A stretch of DNA of 64,000 nucleotides from assembly GCA_001028815.1 (NCBI GenBank), contig LDJB01000001.1, positions 449,634 through 513,633 on the forward strand, given 5' to 3'. A program made the position numbers and the translations under genes. The notes under the pieces are model-generated. The model was not told the origin of the DNA and ran no database searches. It saw only the letters and a program-made list of their open reading frames with translations. The DNA comes from Peptococcaceae bacterium 1109 (lineage in GTDB: Bacteria; Bacillota; Limnochordia; Darwinibacteriales; Darwinibacteriaceae). The number at the start of each line of letters is the position of its first letter. The stretch's first letter is position 1. Shown here piece after piece: positions 30,271 through 39,734 of the stretch.

Positions 30271-31632
30271 ATGAAGCAACATATCCATCTCATAGGCATC
30301 GGGGGCACAGGCATGGGCCCCTTAGCCAAGATATTTTTAGAAATGGGCTACAAGGTAACAGGGTCGGATCTGCAGATCTCGGAAACAACCCGGTATCTAC
30401 AGGACCTTGGCGCGCAGGTTTTCTTTCGCCACGCGGCGGAAAATGTCAACGGCGCGACTCATGTGGTCTATTCCAGTGCCATTCCTGGTGAGAATCCGGA
30501 AGTAGTTGCCGCGCGCCAGCGAGGCATCAAGGTCTTGCACCGCTCGGAAGTGCTAGCAGAACTGCTCAACAGCGGCCGGGGCATCGCGGTGACGGGAGCC
30601 CACGGCAAAACCACGATCACGTCCATGATAGCCCTGTGCTTAGAATGGGCTGGCCTTGATCCTACCGTCCTGATCGGAGCCCATTTCGCCCCCTTCGGCC
30701 CTGGTGCAAAGCACGGCAAGGGGGAGTTCGTGGTGGCAGAGGCTGATGAAAGTGATAAAACCTTTTTGCGCTACCGGCCTGAGGTGGCTGTGGTTACCGC
30801 CATCGAGGCAGACCACTTGGAGAACTACAACGGCATGTTTGAGGAGCTGGTGGATAGCTACCGACAATTCCTGGATAACTGCAAACCAGGGGGGCTGCGC
30901 ATTCTGGGCATAGACAACCCCATCCTGCAAGACTTGAGCCGAGACTATGCCGCTGAGACATACGGCTTTACACCGGCAGCCCATTGGCGCGCGGAAATGC
31001 TGGGGATCTCCCAGGCATCAAGTAAGTTCGTTGTATATCACAAGGGCGATCTTGTGGGTGAGTTTGACCTAAATGTGCCAGGACGGCATAATGTTGCTAA
31101 TGCACTGGCGTGCATCGCGGCAGGTCACTATGCGGGCCTGTCCGTCCGGGACCTCCAGAGAGGATTGAGGGGCTTTGTGGGAGCTAGCCGCCGCTTTCAG
31201 GTTGTTGGGGAGCGGCAGGGCGTGCTTATTGTTGACGATTATGCCCATCATCCCACGGAGATCGCCGCTACCTTGCGGGCTGCCCGGGAAGGTTGGAACA
31301 GGCGGATCATCGCCGTTTTCCAGCCTCACCGATACTCCCGTACCCAGCTGCTCATGGACGAGTTTGCTGCAGCCTTTGGCGACGCAGATCTGGTTGTCCT
31401 CACCGACATCTATGCGCCACCTCCGGAAAGGGCCATCGCTGGGGTGAGTTCTGTGACTCTAGCGCAGAAAGTGCAGGAGCACGGCCGGCCCGTATCCGTA
31501 GTGCCTAACCAGCAGGACATCGCGGCGTTCTTGGAAGAATGCGTCCAGCCCAACGATCTTGTTTTGGTGATGGGAGCTGGGCCCATTTGGCGGGCCGCCT
31601 ATGAACTGCTGGATCGGTTGGGCACTGAATAG
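30271..31632 (+). CDS. murC: UDP-MurNAc:L-alanine ligase MurC
   Basis: IHLIGIGGTGMGPLAKIFLE, VTGAHGKTTITSMIA, VDDYAHHPTEI, FQPHRYSRT. Confidence 0.97.
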   Translation: MKQHIHLIGIGGTGMGPLAKIFLEMGYKVTGSDLQISETTRYLQDLGAQVFFRHAAENVNGATHVVYSSAIPGENPEVVAARQRGIKVLHRSEVLAELLNSGRGIAVTGAHGKTTITSMIALCLEWAGLDPTVLIGAHFAPFGPGAKHGKGEFVVAEADESDKTFLRYRPEVAVVTAIEADHLENYNGMFEELVDSYRQFLDNCKPGGLRILGIDNPILQDLSRDYAAETYGFTPAAHWRAEMLGISQASSKFVVYHKGDLVGEFDLNVPGRHNVANALACIAAGHYAGLSVRDLQRGLRGFVGASRRFQVVGERQGVLIVDDYAHHPTEIAATLRAAREGWNRRIIAVFQPHRYSRTQLLMDEFAAAFGDADLVVLTDIYAPPPERAIAGVSSVTLAQKVQEHGRPVSVVPNQQDIAAFLEECVQPNDLVLVMGAGPIWRAAYELLDRLGTE

Positions 31633-32537
31633 TCCCCGTCTGGAATAATTACTTCATGGGTGAGGGGGTCGTAGGTGGCATGGAACACCCGTTCCGCCCG
31701 GCCCACTTCCACTAACTTGTAGTTGAAACTGGGAACATAGAGGAGCGCCTCGCGCACTGGTTGGACCAGGACGCGGGGTGCATAGTTTTCTGCCAGTGCC
31801 TTTTGCCTGGCCGCAAGCTGCTCTTGATCCCCGGTGCCTTCGTAGTAGCGGGCCAGCTTGGCCTGCTCTTCCTCGAGAAACTCCCAAGCTTTCTCGGCCC
31901 AGCTCTGATCCTGGTCTTCCAGCTCCCGGGCAATGTGCTGGCAGAGCAGAGAATATGCTTGCTTGTAGCTGAGCACCCGGTTGCGGATCGTCCCCCCGGG
32001 GGGGAGGCCCCCAACAAAGAGCTGGTTAGAGATGGGCAGGGGCGTTACCCGTCCAGTACGGAGGTCAACACAGCTGTGATGGATTGCGTCGCTGCGCTGG
32101 TGTGTAATGCGGCTGACGAGGCTTACAACCCACAGGTAGGGCGAGAAGCTTCTCTCCAGGTTAAGGACATAGAGGCGTATTGAAGAGCCGGCTTTCCCCA
32201 CCAACCGTTGAAACAGGCTGCTCCTTATGCTGGGCTCGTGAAAGAGGTCGTGGGGAAGGTGAGCCCGGGATAGGCGCGCTTGGTTCCGCACTGCCTGCAG
32301 GATCGTATCTAGACGGTAGCTTCCAGGTGCGATGAGTTCCGCACCGTAGGTGTCCGCCAGTCTGCGGTCAAAGGTATACTGGAACAACCTTTCCTTACCT
32401 CGCCAACCATCGAGGGCTTTGGCAAGGGAGGCATCTAAGAACACCTGCCAGATCCCCTTGCGGATTTGAACCGGCTCCCTCCCTAGCAGGCGAAAGAACG
32501 TGAACACCAACTCGGCTATGCCCTTTTCTCCTGTCAA
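31599..32537 (-). CDS. yqhG: YqhG-family protein
   Basis: Recognised by sequence character and adjacency to a YqhH-type SNF2 helicase. Confidence 0.65.
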   Translation of the reverse strand: MTGEKGIAELVFTFFRLLGREPVQIRKGIWQVFLDASLAKALDGWRGKERLFQYTFDRRLADTYGAELIAPGSYRLDTILQAVRNQARLSRAHLPHDLFHEPSIRSSLFQRLVGKAGSSIRLYVLNLERSFSPYLWVVSLVSRITHQRSDAIHHSCVDLRTGRVTPLPISNQLFVGGLPPGGTIRNRVLSYKQAYSLLCQHIARELEDQDQSWAEKAWEFLEEEQAKLARYYEGTGDQEQLAARQKALAENYAPRVLVQPVREALLYVPSFNYKLVEVGRAERVFHATYDPLTHEVIIPDGDYSVPNRSSSS

Positions 32538-32547
32538 ACTAACCCTC

Positions 32548-34350
32548 CTACAGCAAATCTATGACTGCAGACTTCACCGCATGTTTGCCCTGAAGGATCC
32601 GGTCGCCAAACTCATCCAGCTCTCGACGGATTGCTTCTTTTTCGTCATGCTCTAAGAAGATGCGCATCAGTTCGCTTTCAAAGCTCTTCGCCAGGTTGAG
32701 GTGGAGCAAGATGGCATCCAGCTCACCAATGATCTCTTCAAACAGGTTGATTTTCTTGTGGAGCAAGTACATGATGTGCTCCTCAATTGTGTTTTCTGTG
32801 ACCAAGTTGTAGATGTGTACATCCCGCATCTGGCCCAAGCGGTGCACTCTGCCGATGCGCTGCTCCAAGCGCATGGGGTTCCAAGGAAGGTCGAAATTGA
32901 TGATGGTGTTGCAAAACTGCAAGTTGAGCCCTTCGCCCCCTGATTCTGTGCTTACCATAACTTGGGCATTCCGGTAAAACTGCTGTTTGATCCATTCTTT
33001 CTTGCCCCGGGATAACCGCCCATCAAAACCTACGGTGGAATAGCCCGCCCGCTCCAGGCGGTAACGGATGTAGTCTTGGGTGGCCCGGTATTCAGTAAAA
33101 ATAATGACTTTGTCCTCGAGGGTGGACATGAGCTGTTCCAGGATATCGCACTTGCTGTTTTGCCTGATCTGTGCGGCTCGTACCAAGATCTCCCCCAGGA
33201 CAGGATTGGGATGGGGCTGCCCTTTGTCTAGCATCTTTTGGAGGGTAAGCCCGGCGGCAAAGAAGCTAGAACACACTTCCCGCTGAAGGGTGATGAGGGG
33301 GAGGATCAGGGGCCCGCTCAAACCTGCTTTTCGGCCCGCATCTTTGATGAACCGAGTGACTTGATCGTAGAGTTCTTGTTCGATGGGGGAGAGCCTTACC
33401 ACGATGGGGTGAACGATGCGCTTTGTGAACTGGACTGTGCCAGCGCCCCGTTTGTGGCGGATAAGCACCTGGGAGAGAAGGCTGCGCAGCTCACCAGGGT
33501 TCTTAGGCGTCCGTTTGTCTTTCATGAACTTCGCCCTAAAGGATCGGTAGCTCCCCAGCTGTCCCGGTTTCAGAAGGGTGATCAGGTTGTACAGCTCCTT
33601 GAGGTCGTTTTGCACAGGCGTGGCTGTAAGCATCAGGCAGAACTTCTTCTGAATGCCATCCACCAGCCTAAAGGCAGCGGTGGAGCTATTTTTCAACTTG
33701 TGGGCCTCGTCTACGATCAGCATGTCGTATTGGATGCCATGGATGATCCGCGCGTGTTCTTCCCGCTTGGCAGTGTCGATTGAGGCGATGAGGATATCGC
33801 TATACTCCCAATCCCACTTGGTGCGCTGAATCCCTGGGACAATATTGAACTTCTCGTACAGCTCACTGTACCACTGCCAGGCCAAGTTTGCGGGAGTGAG
33901 GATCAAAGCTTTCCGCACTAGTCCCCGGAGCATGTACTCCTTTAAGATGAGGCCCGCCTCAATGGTCTTGCCCAGCCCCACTTCGTCCGCGAGAATTGCC
34001 TGGCCCCGCATCTCATTGATCACCCGTTCCGCGGCTTTGATCTGGTGGGGATAGGGGATCACTCCAGCCTTTTTCCAGCGCTCCGCGAGGTGACCTAGGG
34101 CCAGCAGCCCGCTAGGAGTGCGCTGTGCTACATGCAGTTCGTCGCCATGCAAGGCCAAAAGGAACCACTCCCAGCTGTCAAAGCGCTTCTGCCGGATTTC
34201 CTGCACCAGCTGTTTTAGGCCCCCTTGGGAAAACTGCACGGTGAACAGGCCCACCTTAGTGGGCTCAGAATACTCTGGCGATGCTTCCGCACTATGCTGC
34301 ATGGGCGAGAAGAGGGGGACAGTGATAGGGAAGAGTGGCTCCACGCACAA
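32548..34350 (-). CDS. yqhH: SNF2-family helicase (YqhH type)
   Basis: ILADEVGLGKTIEAGLILKEYM, VDEAHKLKN, LTATPVQNDL, STESGGEGLNLQFCNTIINFDLPWNPMRLEQRIGRVHRLGQ. Confidence 0.9.
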   Translation of the reverse strand: MCVEPLFPITVPLFSPMQHSAEASPEYSEPTKVGLFTVQFSQGGLKQLVQEIRQKRFDSWEWFLLALHGDELHVAQRTPSGLLALGHLAERWKKAGVIPYPHQIKAAERVINEMRGQAILADEVGLGKTIEAGLILKEYMLRGLVRKALILTPANLAWQWYSELYEKFNIVPGIQRTKWDWEYSDILIASIDTAKREEHARIIHGIQYDMLIVDEAHKLKNSSTAAFRLVDGIQKKFCLMLTATPVQNDLKELYNLITLLKPGQLGSYRSFRAKFMKDKRTPKNPGELRSLLSQVLIRHKRGAGTVQFTKRIVHPIVVRLSPIEQELYDQVTRFIKDAGRKAGLSGPLILPLITLQREVCSSFFAAGLTLQKMLDKGQPHPNPVLGEILVRAAQIRQNSKCDILEQLMSTLEDKVIIFTEYRATQDYIRYRLERAGYSTVGFDGRLSRGKKEWIKQQFYRNAQVMVSTESGGEGLNLQFCNTIINFDLPWNPMRLEQRIGRVHRLGQMRDVHIYNLVTENTIEEHIMYLLHKKINLFEEIIGELDAILLHLNLAKSFESELMRIFLEHDEKEAIRRELDEFGDRILQGKHAVKSAVIDLL

Positions 34351-34420
34351 TCACCTCTGTGAACAGTCTTCCCAAACAGAGACAACTTAAACTCTTCCAT
34401 CGGCGCGCCTTTTGGGCAGC

Positions 34421-34449
34421 AAAAAAAGCCTAGGCATAAGCTTAGGCTT
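34421..34449 (-). terminator. Terminator after atpH
   Basis: On minus strand AAGCCTAAGC-ttat-GCCTAGGCTT followed by T-tract. Confidence 0.85.
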
Positions 34450-34466
34450 CTTCGGAAACGGGAGTA

Positions 34467-34988
34467 TTAACGGAGTAGTTGCTCCTTGGCTCGCTGCAGG
34501 GAATGGGCGAGGCTGCCATCGATTACTTTGCCATCTACCCTGATTATCAGGCCGGCCCACAGTCTTTCATCGACATTGACTGCGACCTCCACGTCCTTGC
34601 CAGTGAGCTTGGCCAGCTTTCTTTCAAGGGCTGCCTGCACTTCCTCTGAGAGGGGCACCGCGCTCGTTACTTCCGCCCTGGTCTTGCCTTGGGCCTGGTA
34701 AACAAGATCGCGAAAAGCAGCAGCGGCATCAGCTAAAACATCCAAGCGCCTGTTCTCCAACATGATGCGGAGAAATGCCTCTACATGGGGAGAAGGGTGC
34801 ATGGTGGCAATGAGCCGCTCTTTGAACGCTGTCGGAGTGCGAGGATTCCCTAGAACGCCAGCAATCTCAGGATCCTGAAGAGCCTGGCTGACCGCGAGCA
34901 ACTCCTCAGCAACCGCCTCTCGTCCCTGGGCATCTACTACGCCAAACAAGGCTTGGGCATACCTAGTTGCTACCACTCTGCTTCTCAT
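34467..34988 (-). CDS. atpH: ATP synthase delta subunit
   Basis: ATRYAQALFGVV, AEVTSAVPLSEEVQAALERKLAKLTGKDVEVAVNVDERLWAGLIIRVDGKVIDGSL. Confidence 0.95.
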   Translation of the reverse strand: MRSRVVATRYAQALFGVVDAQGREAVAEELLAVSQALQDPEIAGVLGNPRTPTAFKERLIATMHPSPHVEAFLRIMLENRRLDVLADAAAAFRDLVYQAQGKTRAEVTSAVPLSEEVQAALERKLAKLTGKDVEVAVNVDERLWAGLIIRVDGKVIDGSLAHSLQRAKEQLLR

Positions 34989-35491
34989 ACGGACTCACCC
35001 AACTGCGATTCATCGAGCTTGGCAAGGGTATCTTGAATGAGGCGTTCATGGGCTTCTTGATCCAAAGAAGCTCTAACCATCTTCGATGCCAGGTCAAAGG
35101 ACAGCTGGACCACGTTTTCCTTCAGCTCAGCCCACGCCTTGTCTTTCTCCAGTTGGATATCGAGGACAGCCCTCTGCCTGATCTCATCGGCTTCTTTCTT
35201 GGCCTGCGCGATGATCTCTTCCTGGAGAGCTTCTCCTCTGCGGATTGCCTGGTCAATGTATTCTTTAGCTTGGCGGCTTTGCTCCGCGAGCTGTTTTTCC
35301 AGGTCTTGGCGCATCTTCACTGCCGCGGCTTTCTCCTCTTCTGCAGCTCGGATCTGGTTTTCTATGGAAGCAGTCCGTTCGTCCATGAACTTGCGCACCG
35401 GCTTGTAGAGAATGCGGTAGAGCGCATATGTGAGGACAAGGAAGTTTACGGTCTGCTGAACAAACTCCATGACATTGAACAACAGTCTCAC
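34985..35491 (-). CDS. atpF: ATP synthase b subunit
   Basis: N-terminal TM plus long charged helix; in atp operon. Confidence 0.92.
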   Translation of the reverse strand: MRLLFNVMEFVQQTVNFLVLTYALYRILYKPVRKFMDERTASIENQIRAAEEEKAAAVKMRQDLEKQLAEQSRQAKEYIDQAIRRGEALQEEIIAQAKKEADEIRQRAVLDIQLEKDKAWAELKENVVQLSFDLASKMVRASLDQEAHERLIQDTLAKLDESQLGESV

Positions 35492-35509
35492 CCTTTGTCA
35501 TCTGTTTCA

Positions 35510-35544
35510 AATAATTGGGTGCAGCAACCCTGCACCCAATTATT
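35510..35544 (-). promoter_or_regulatory. Perfect 15-bp stem-loop immediately 3' of atpE
   Basis: AATAATTGGGTGCAG-5 nt-CTGCACCCAATTATT, one nt after the atpE stop. Confidence 0.8.
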
Positions 35545-35545
35545 G

Positions 35546-35848
<303 letters not shown>

Positions 35849-36493
35849 CTACTCCAAACGGCTTTGGATGTAAACAATGGCCAGCATGACAAAGACTGCG
35901 GCCTGGATTATCCCCTGAAAAAAGCCGAACCATATGTTCAACACGCCTGGTACGACGTAGGGGACAAACATATAGATGATGCTGATAATTAGCCCCCCGC
36001 CAAAAATGTTGCCATATAGGCGAAAGGCATGGGATAACACTTTTGAGATTTCACCCACGATGTTCAGGGGGAGAAGGACGAAGTAGGGGTCGACGTAGCT
36101 CTTCAGGTACGCACGCAAGCCCTTCACCTTGATCTCGGCCCCGTGAGACACGATCAGGACTAAGACTGCCAGTGCCGCAGTGGTACTCAGGCTGCCCGTG
36201 GGCGAAACGCCACCGGGCAAAACGCCGGCGAAGTTGGACAAGAGAATGTAGAGTGCCAGGGTCATAAGAAAGGGGGTAAAAACCCTGCCCCTTGGGCCTA
36301 TGTCGCGGACAACCATGCCCTCGATGCCGTCTACCACTAGCTCAACCACATGTTGGACTCCAGTGGGTATGCGTCTTAGGTTACGGGTGAAGATGGCACT
36401 GCCTATAATAAGCACCGCCATCACAGCCCAAGTCCAAACCACGTTCTCCGTGACTGGCACTCCCAGGATTTCAAAGACCACCCTAGCTTCCAC
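35849..36493 (-). CDS. atpB: ATP synthase a subunit
   Basis: SHAFRLYGNIFGGGLII, QAAVFVMLAIVYI. Confidence 0.95.
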   Translation of the reverse strand: MEARVVFEILGVPVTENVVWTWAVMAVLIIGSAIFTRNLRRIPTGVQHVVELVVDGIEGMVVRDIGPRGRVFTPFLMTLALYILLSNFAGVLPGGVSPTGSLSTTAALAVLVLIVSHGAEIKVKGLRAYLKSYVDPYFVLLPLNIVGEISKVLSHAFRLYGNIFGGGLIISIIYMFVPYVVPGVLNIWFGFFQGIIQAAVFVMLAIVYIQSRLE

Positions 36494-36851
36494 GTTGTAT
36501 CCTCCTCAAAAGAAACAGCACATAGATCATAAGCTTCGGTATGAGCAAACTAATGAAGACCCAGCCAAAACTGAACCGCTCGCTTTGCAGGCTGATGGTG
36601 ATGGCTGCGGCATATAAGAGCAACCGCTTGAAGTATCCTCTCCGGGCTACCCGCTGCGCCGTACCCGGGGGGCAGCGAAGGATTTTATCTGCATCTAGGG
36701 TCAGATGCCGAAAGGCCAGCACTCCGATGGCGCCACCAAAAAAGCAACTCAGACCGGCCGCCAGCTTCCAGAAGGACAAAGCGAGGCTAGCTAACGTAAC
36801 AACGACAGCTGAGGCACGCAGTACAGTGTGCTCATTTACGGGAAATGTCAT
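36483..36851 (-). CDS. ATP synthase subunit I-like protein
   Basis: Four-TM small protein between AtpZ-like and atpB. Confidence 0.7.
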   Translation of the reverse strand: MTFPVNEHTVLRASAVVVTLASLALSFWKLAAGLSCFFGGAIGVLAFRHLTLDADKILRCPPGTAQRVARRGYFKRLLLYAAAITISLQSERFSFGWVFISLLIPKLMIYVLFLLRRIQRGS

Positions 36852-37126
36852 TTGTCTAACTCGTCAATAGAGATTTTCATGATCTGCTGATACGCTGACC
36901 ATAGGCCTGATGCGGCGCCCACAAAAATGAAAATGAGCGTGAAAATTATCTTCGTGCCCAATTTCCTATCGAGATAGAGGCCGATGGCTGTGCCAATTAA
37001 GACCGCGAACACCATGGTAAGTCCAATTTGAGTCACGAGCCCGAGATACTTCCACGCGCTGTCTTTTGCCAATCCACACCCTCGCTTTCTCTCTTGCTCA
37101 GAAGAGAGCCTCCTACTTAATTCCAC
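36848..37126 (-). CDS. AtpZ/AtpI-like F0F1 accessory protein
   Basis: GLVTQIGLTMVFAVLIGTAIGLYLDRKLGT two-TM AtpZ pattern at head of operon. Confidence 0.8.
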   Translation of the reverse strand: MELSRRLSSEQERKRGCGLAKDSAWKYLGLVTQIGLTMVFAVLIGTAIGLYLDRKLGTKIIFTLIFIFVGAASGLWSAYQQIMKISIDELDK

Positions 37127-37260
37127 ATTCGGTTAGGTTTTCCTGCTTTGGAAAGAAGGCTAAACAGTAAACTCACAGGTGCTCTCATGAGCGGTGCAGG
37201 ATTATGGCCGCGGCAGCCGAATCAAACTATGAACTGACCCGAGAAAGGAACAATCTTATT

Positions 37261-38595
37261 ATGGCATTAAAAGTAGGTATCGTATCACTAGGATGTGCTA
37301 AGAATCTAGTTGATAGTGAGATCATGCTCGGCAGGCTGAGCGAGGAGGGCTGCGAGATCGTTGCTGATGCCAGCCAGGCCGATTACGTAGTGGTCAACAC
37401 GTGCGGGTTCATCGGGCCCGCCAAAGAAGAATCAATCGATGCAATTCTGGAAATGGCTGAGCTTAAAGCTGGTGGCAGGTGCCGCGGCTTAATTGTAACG
37501 GGCTGCTTGGTGCAGCGCTATGCTGAGGAGCTCTTCCAAGAGCTGCCGGAGGTAGATGGTTTCCTCGGAACCAACGAATTAGACAAGATTACGGCTGTGA
37601 TTGGCCAGATCGAAGCGGGACACAGAGTAAAGGTGGTTGGGGACAGCTTCTATGACTACGACCAGCCTGTCCCGAGAGTCCTTACCACTGGCTCACACCT
37701 TGCTTACTTGAAGATAGCAGAAGGCTGCAGCCACAGCTGCGCCTTTTGTGTGATTCCCCAAATCCGCGGCCGCTTCCGCAGCCGGAGCCCAGAAGCTATT
37801 GTCCGGGAAGCAAGGAACCTCCGCGAAGCCGGGGTGCAAGAGCTGGTCTTGATCGCCCAGGACACTACCGCATATGGTAGAGACCTGAAGCATACATCCT
37901 TGAAAGACCTGCTAAAAGAGCTTCTGCCTGTTGGGTTTCCGTGGATTCGCCTGCTCTACACGTACCCCACATCCCTAGCAGATGAGGCCCTGGAGCTCCT
38001 GGGCCGAGAGCAGAGCCTGGTTAAGTATGTGGATTTGCCGCTACAGCACGTGGCCAAACCCGTCGTGCGGGCTATGGGCCGGCCAGGTGACTACAAGGCC
38101 ACCCTAGGCCTGATCAGCAAGATCCGGACTCAGGTGCCCCAGGCTTTTATCAGAAGCTCTTTTATTGTGGGCTTTCCTGGAGAAACGGAAGAGGACTTCC
38201 AGGAGCTCCTCAGATTTCTGGATGAGGCCCGCTTGAACCATGTGGGAATCTTCCAATATTCTCCTGAAGAAGGGTCCCGGGCCGCAGCTATGGAGCCCCA
38301 AGTACCTGATGAAGTAAAGCAGGAGCGCTATGAGAAGGCGATGGCAGTTCAACAGCGGATCAGCCGCGAACTCAACGCCGAGCTCGTGGGGGAGGAGATC
38401 GATGTAATCATCGATGGTTTGTCGGAGCAATCGGAGCTGGTGCTCCTCGGGCGCCACTATGGCCAAGCCCCTGAAGTAGACGGTGTTGTGTACTTGGGGA
38501 TGCCCGAGAACCCACCGCAAGTAGGCGATATTGTCCGTGTAAGGATTTTGGAAGCCCATGAATATGACTTAGTGGGGGAGGTGGTAGAGCAGTGA
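37261..38595 (+). CDS. rimO: Ribosomal protein S12 methylthiotransferase RimO
   Basis: VGIVSLGCAKNLVDSEIMLG, EGCSHSCAFCVIPQIRGRFRSR. Confidence 0.96.
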   Translation: MALKVGIVSLGCAKNLVDSEIMLGRLSEEGCEIVADASQADYVVVNTCGFIGPAKEESIDAILEMAELKAGGRCRGLIVTGCLVQRYAEELFQELPEVDGFLGTNELDKITAVIGQIEAGHRVKVVGDSFYDYDQPVPRVLTTGSHLAYLKIAEGCSHSCAFCVIPQIRGRFRSRSPEAIVREARNLREAGVQELVLIAQDTTAYGRDLKHTSLKDLLKELLPVGFPWIRLLYTYPTSLADEALELLGREQSLVKYVDLPLQHVAKPVVRAMGRPGDYKATLGLISKIRTQVPQAFIRSSFIVGFPGETEEDFQELLRFLDEARLNHVGIFQYSPEEGSRAAAMEPQVPDEVKQERYEKAMAVQQRISRELNAELVGEEIDVIIDGLSEQSELVLLGRHYGQAPEVDGVVYLGMPENPPQVGDIVRVRILEAHEYDLVGEVVEQ

Positions 38596-39113
38596 ATCTT
38601 GCCAATTGGTTGACGCTGTTTCGCTTGTTTCTCGTGCCCATCTTTACATTTGCTGTCCTCTTAGATGTACCTGGCGGAGCGTTTATTGGTGCCGTGGTGT
38701 TTGCCGTCGCCTCCATCACTGACGGACTTGATGGCTATATCGCCCGCAGCCGCAAAGAGGTGACAAAGTTTGGCAAGTTGATGGACCCTATTGCCGATAA
38801 GCTGCTAGTTACCGCTGCCCTACTCTGCTTAGTGCAGCTAGGACAGGTTAGCGCCTGGCCAGCTTTGATTATCATTGGGCGGGAGTTTGCTGTCTCTGGC
38901 CTACGCATGATCGCCGCAAGTGAGGGAGTTGTCATCAGTGCTTCCCGGTGGGGGAAGGTGAAGACTGTATCACAGATCGTGGCCGTCCTAGCCCTGCTCT
39001 TGCAGCTGTCCTGGGCGAACCTCTTCTTGTGGTTCACCGTGGTGGTAACCGTCGTCTCTGGTGTGCACTATTTCCTTAAGGCCCAAGATATTCTGAAGAG
39101 CTCAATGAAATAG
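38592..39113 (+). CDS. pgsA: CDP-diacylglycerol-glycerol-3-phosphate phosphatidyltransferase
   Basis: MNLANWLTLFRLFLVPIF, DGLDGYIARSRKEVTKFGKLMDPIADKLL. Confidence 0.96.
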   Translation: MNLANWLTLFRLFLVPIFTFAVLLDVPGGAFIGAVVFAVASITDGLDGYIARSRKEVTKFGKLMDPIADKLLVTAALLCLVQLGQVSAWPALIIIGREFAVSGLRMIAASEGVVISASRWGKVKTVSQIVAVLALLLQLSWANLFLWFTVVVTVVSGVHYFLKAQDILKSSMK

Positions 39114-39218
39114 TATGTTATAATATTGATGCTGGCCTACTCTCCGCAGCAGGCCGGCTTCATTTTGATGCGCTAGATAACACACATAAGTACGTCTTTG
39201 GAAAGGCAGGCCGTGGCG

Positions 39219-39734
39219 ATGAGGAACATCCGGGTTCACATAGTCTTAATTTCTTGCGTAGTTGTCCTCCTTGGGGGGCTATTAGCTCGCGGCTATCTGC
39301 ATAGCACGAGGGTAATTGAGCCACTGCGAGAGGCTGTGGAGGCGGTGCCAGGTGTTGCCGAGGTGAACCTTGTCCCGGGAGAGCAGGTGGTCAAGATTGC
39401 TCTTCACCAAAGCGCCTATCTGTCTGAGATCGTGCCGCTTGTGCAGAAATCACTTGCTGCTTTTGGGGGGCAGTTCACTCTCGAGCTTATGGATGAGCCC
39501 ACAGCAGAACAGCGGGATGCTCTCCGGCGCATGATGTTTGTGGTTGAAGAAGCGATCCTGCAAGGAAGCTTTCAGGATATGGAGGCCCTACTCCAGGAAA
39601 TGGCCCAGGAGTATGGGCAGGAGCTAACCCTGGCTGTGGACCGCAGCTATGTCTACATTCAGCTGCGGGACGGCGAGGGCCATCTAAACCGAGTGATCGG
39701 CCGTGGTGGAACTGAGTTGGGGGTGAGTTCGTGA
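39219..39734 (+). CDS. Uncharacterised single-TM protein, coupled to the FtsH-like gene
   Basis: N-terminal TM VHIVLISCVVVLLGGLLARGYL; overlaps next ORF by GTGA. Confidence 0.7.
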   Translation: MRNIRVHIVLISCVVVLLGGLLARGYLHSTRVIEPLREAVEAVPGVAEVNLVPGEQVVKIALHQSAYLSEIVPLVQKSLAAFGGQFTLELMDEPTAEQRDALRRMMFVVEEAILQGSFQDMEALLQEMAQEYGQELTLAVDRSYVYIQLRDGEGHLNRVIGRGGTELGVSS

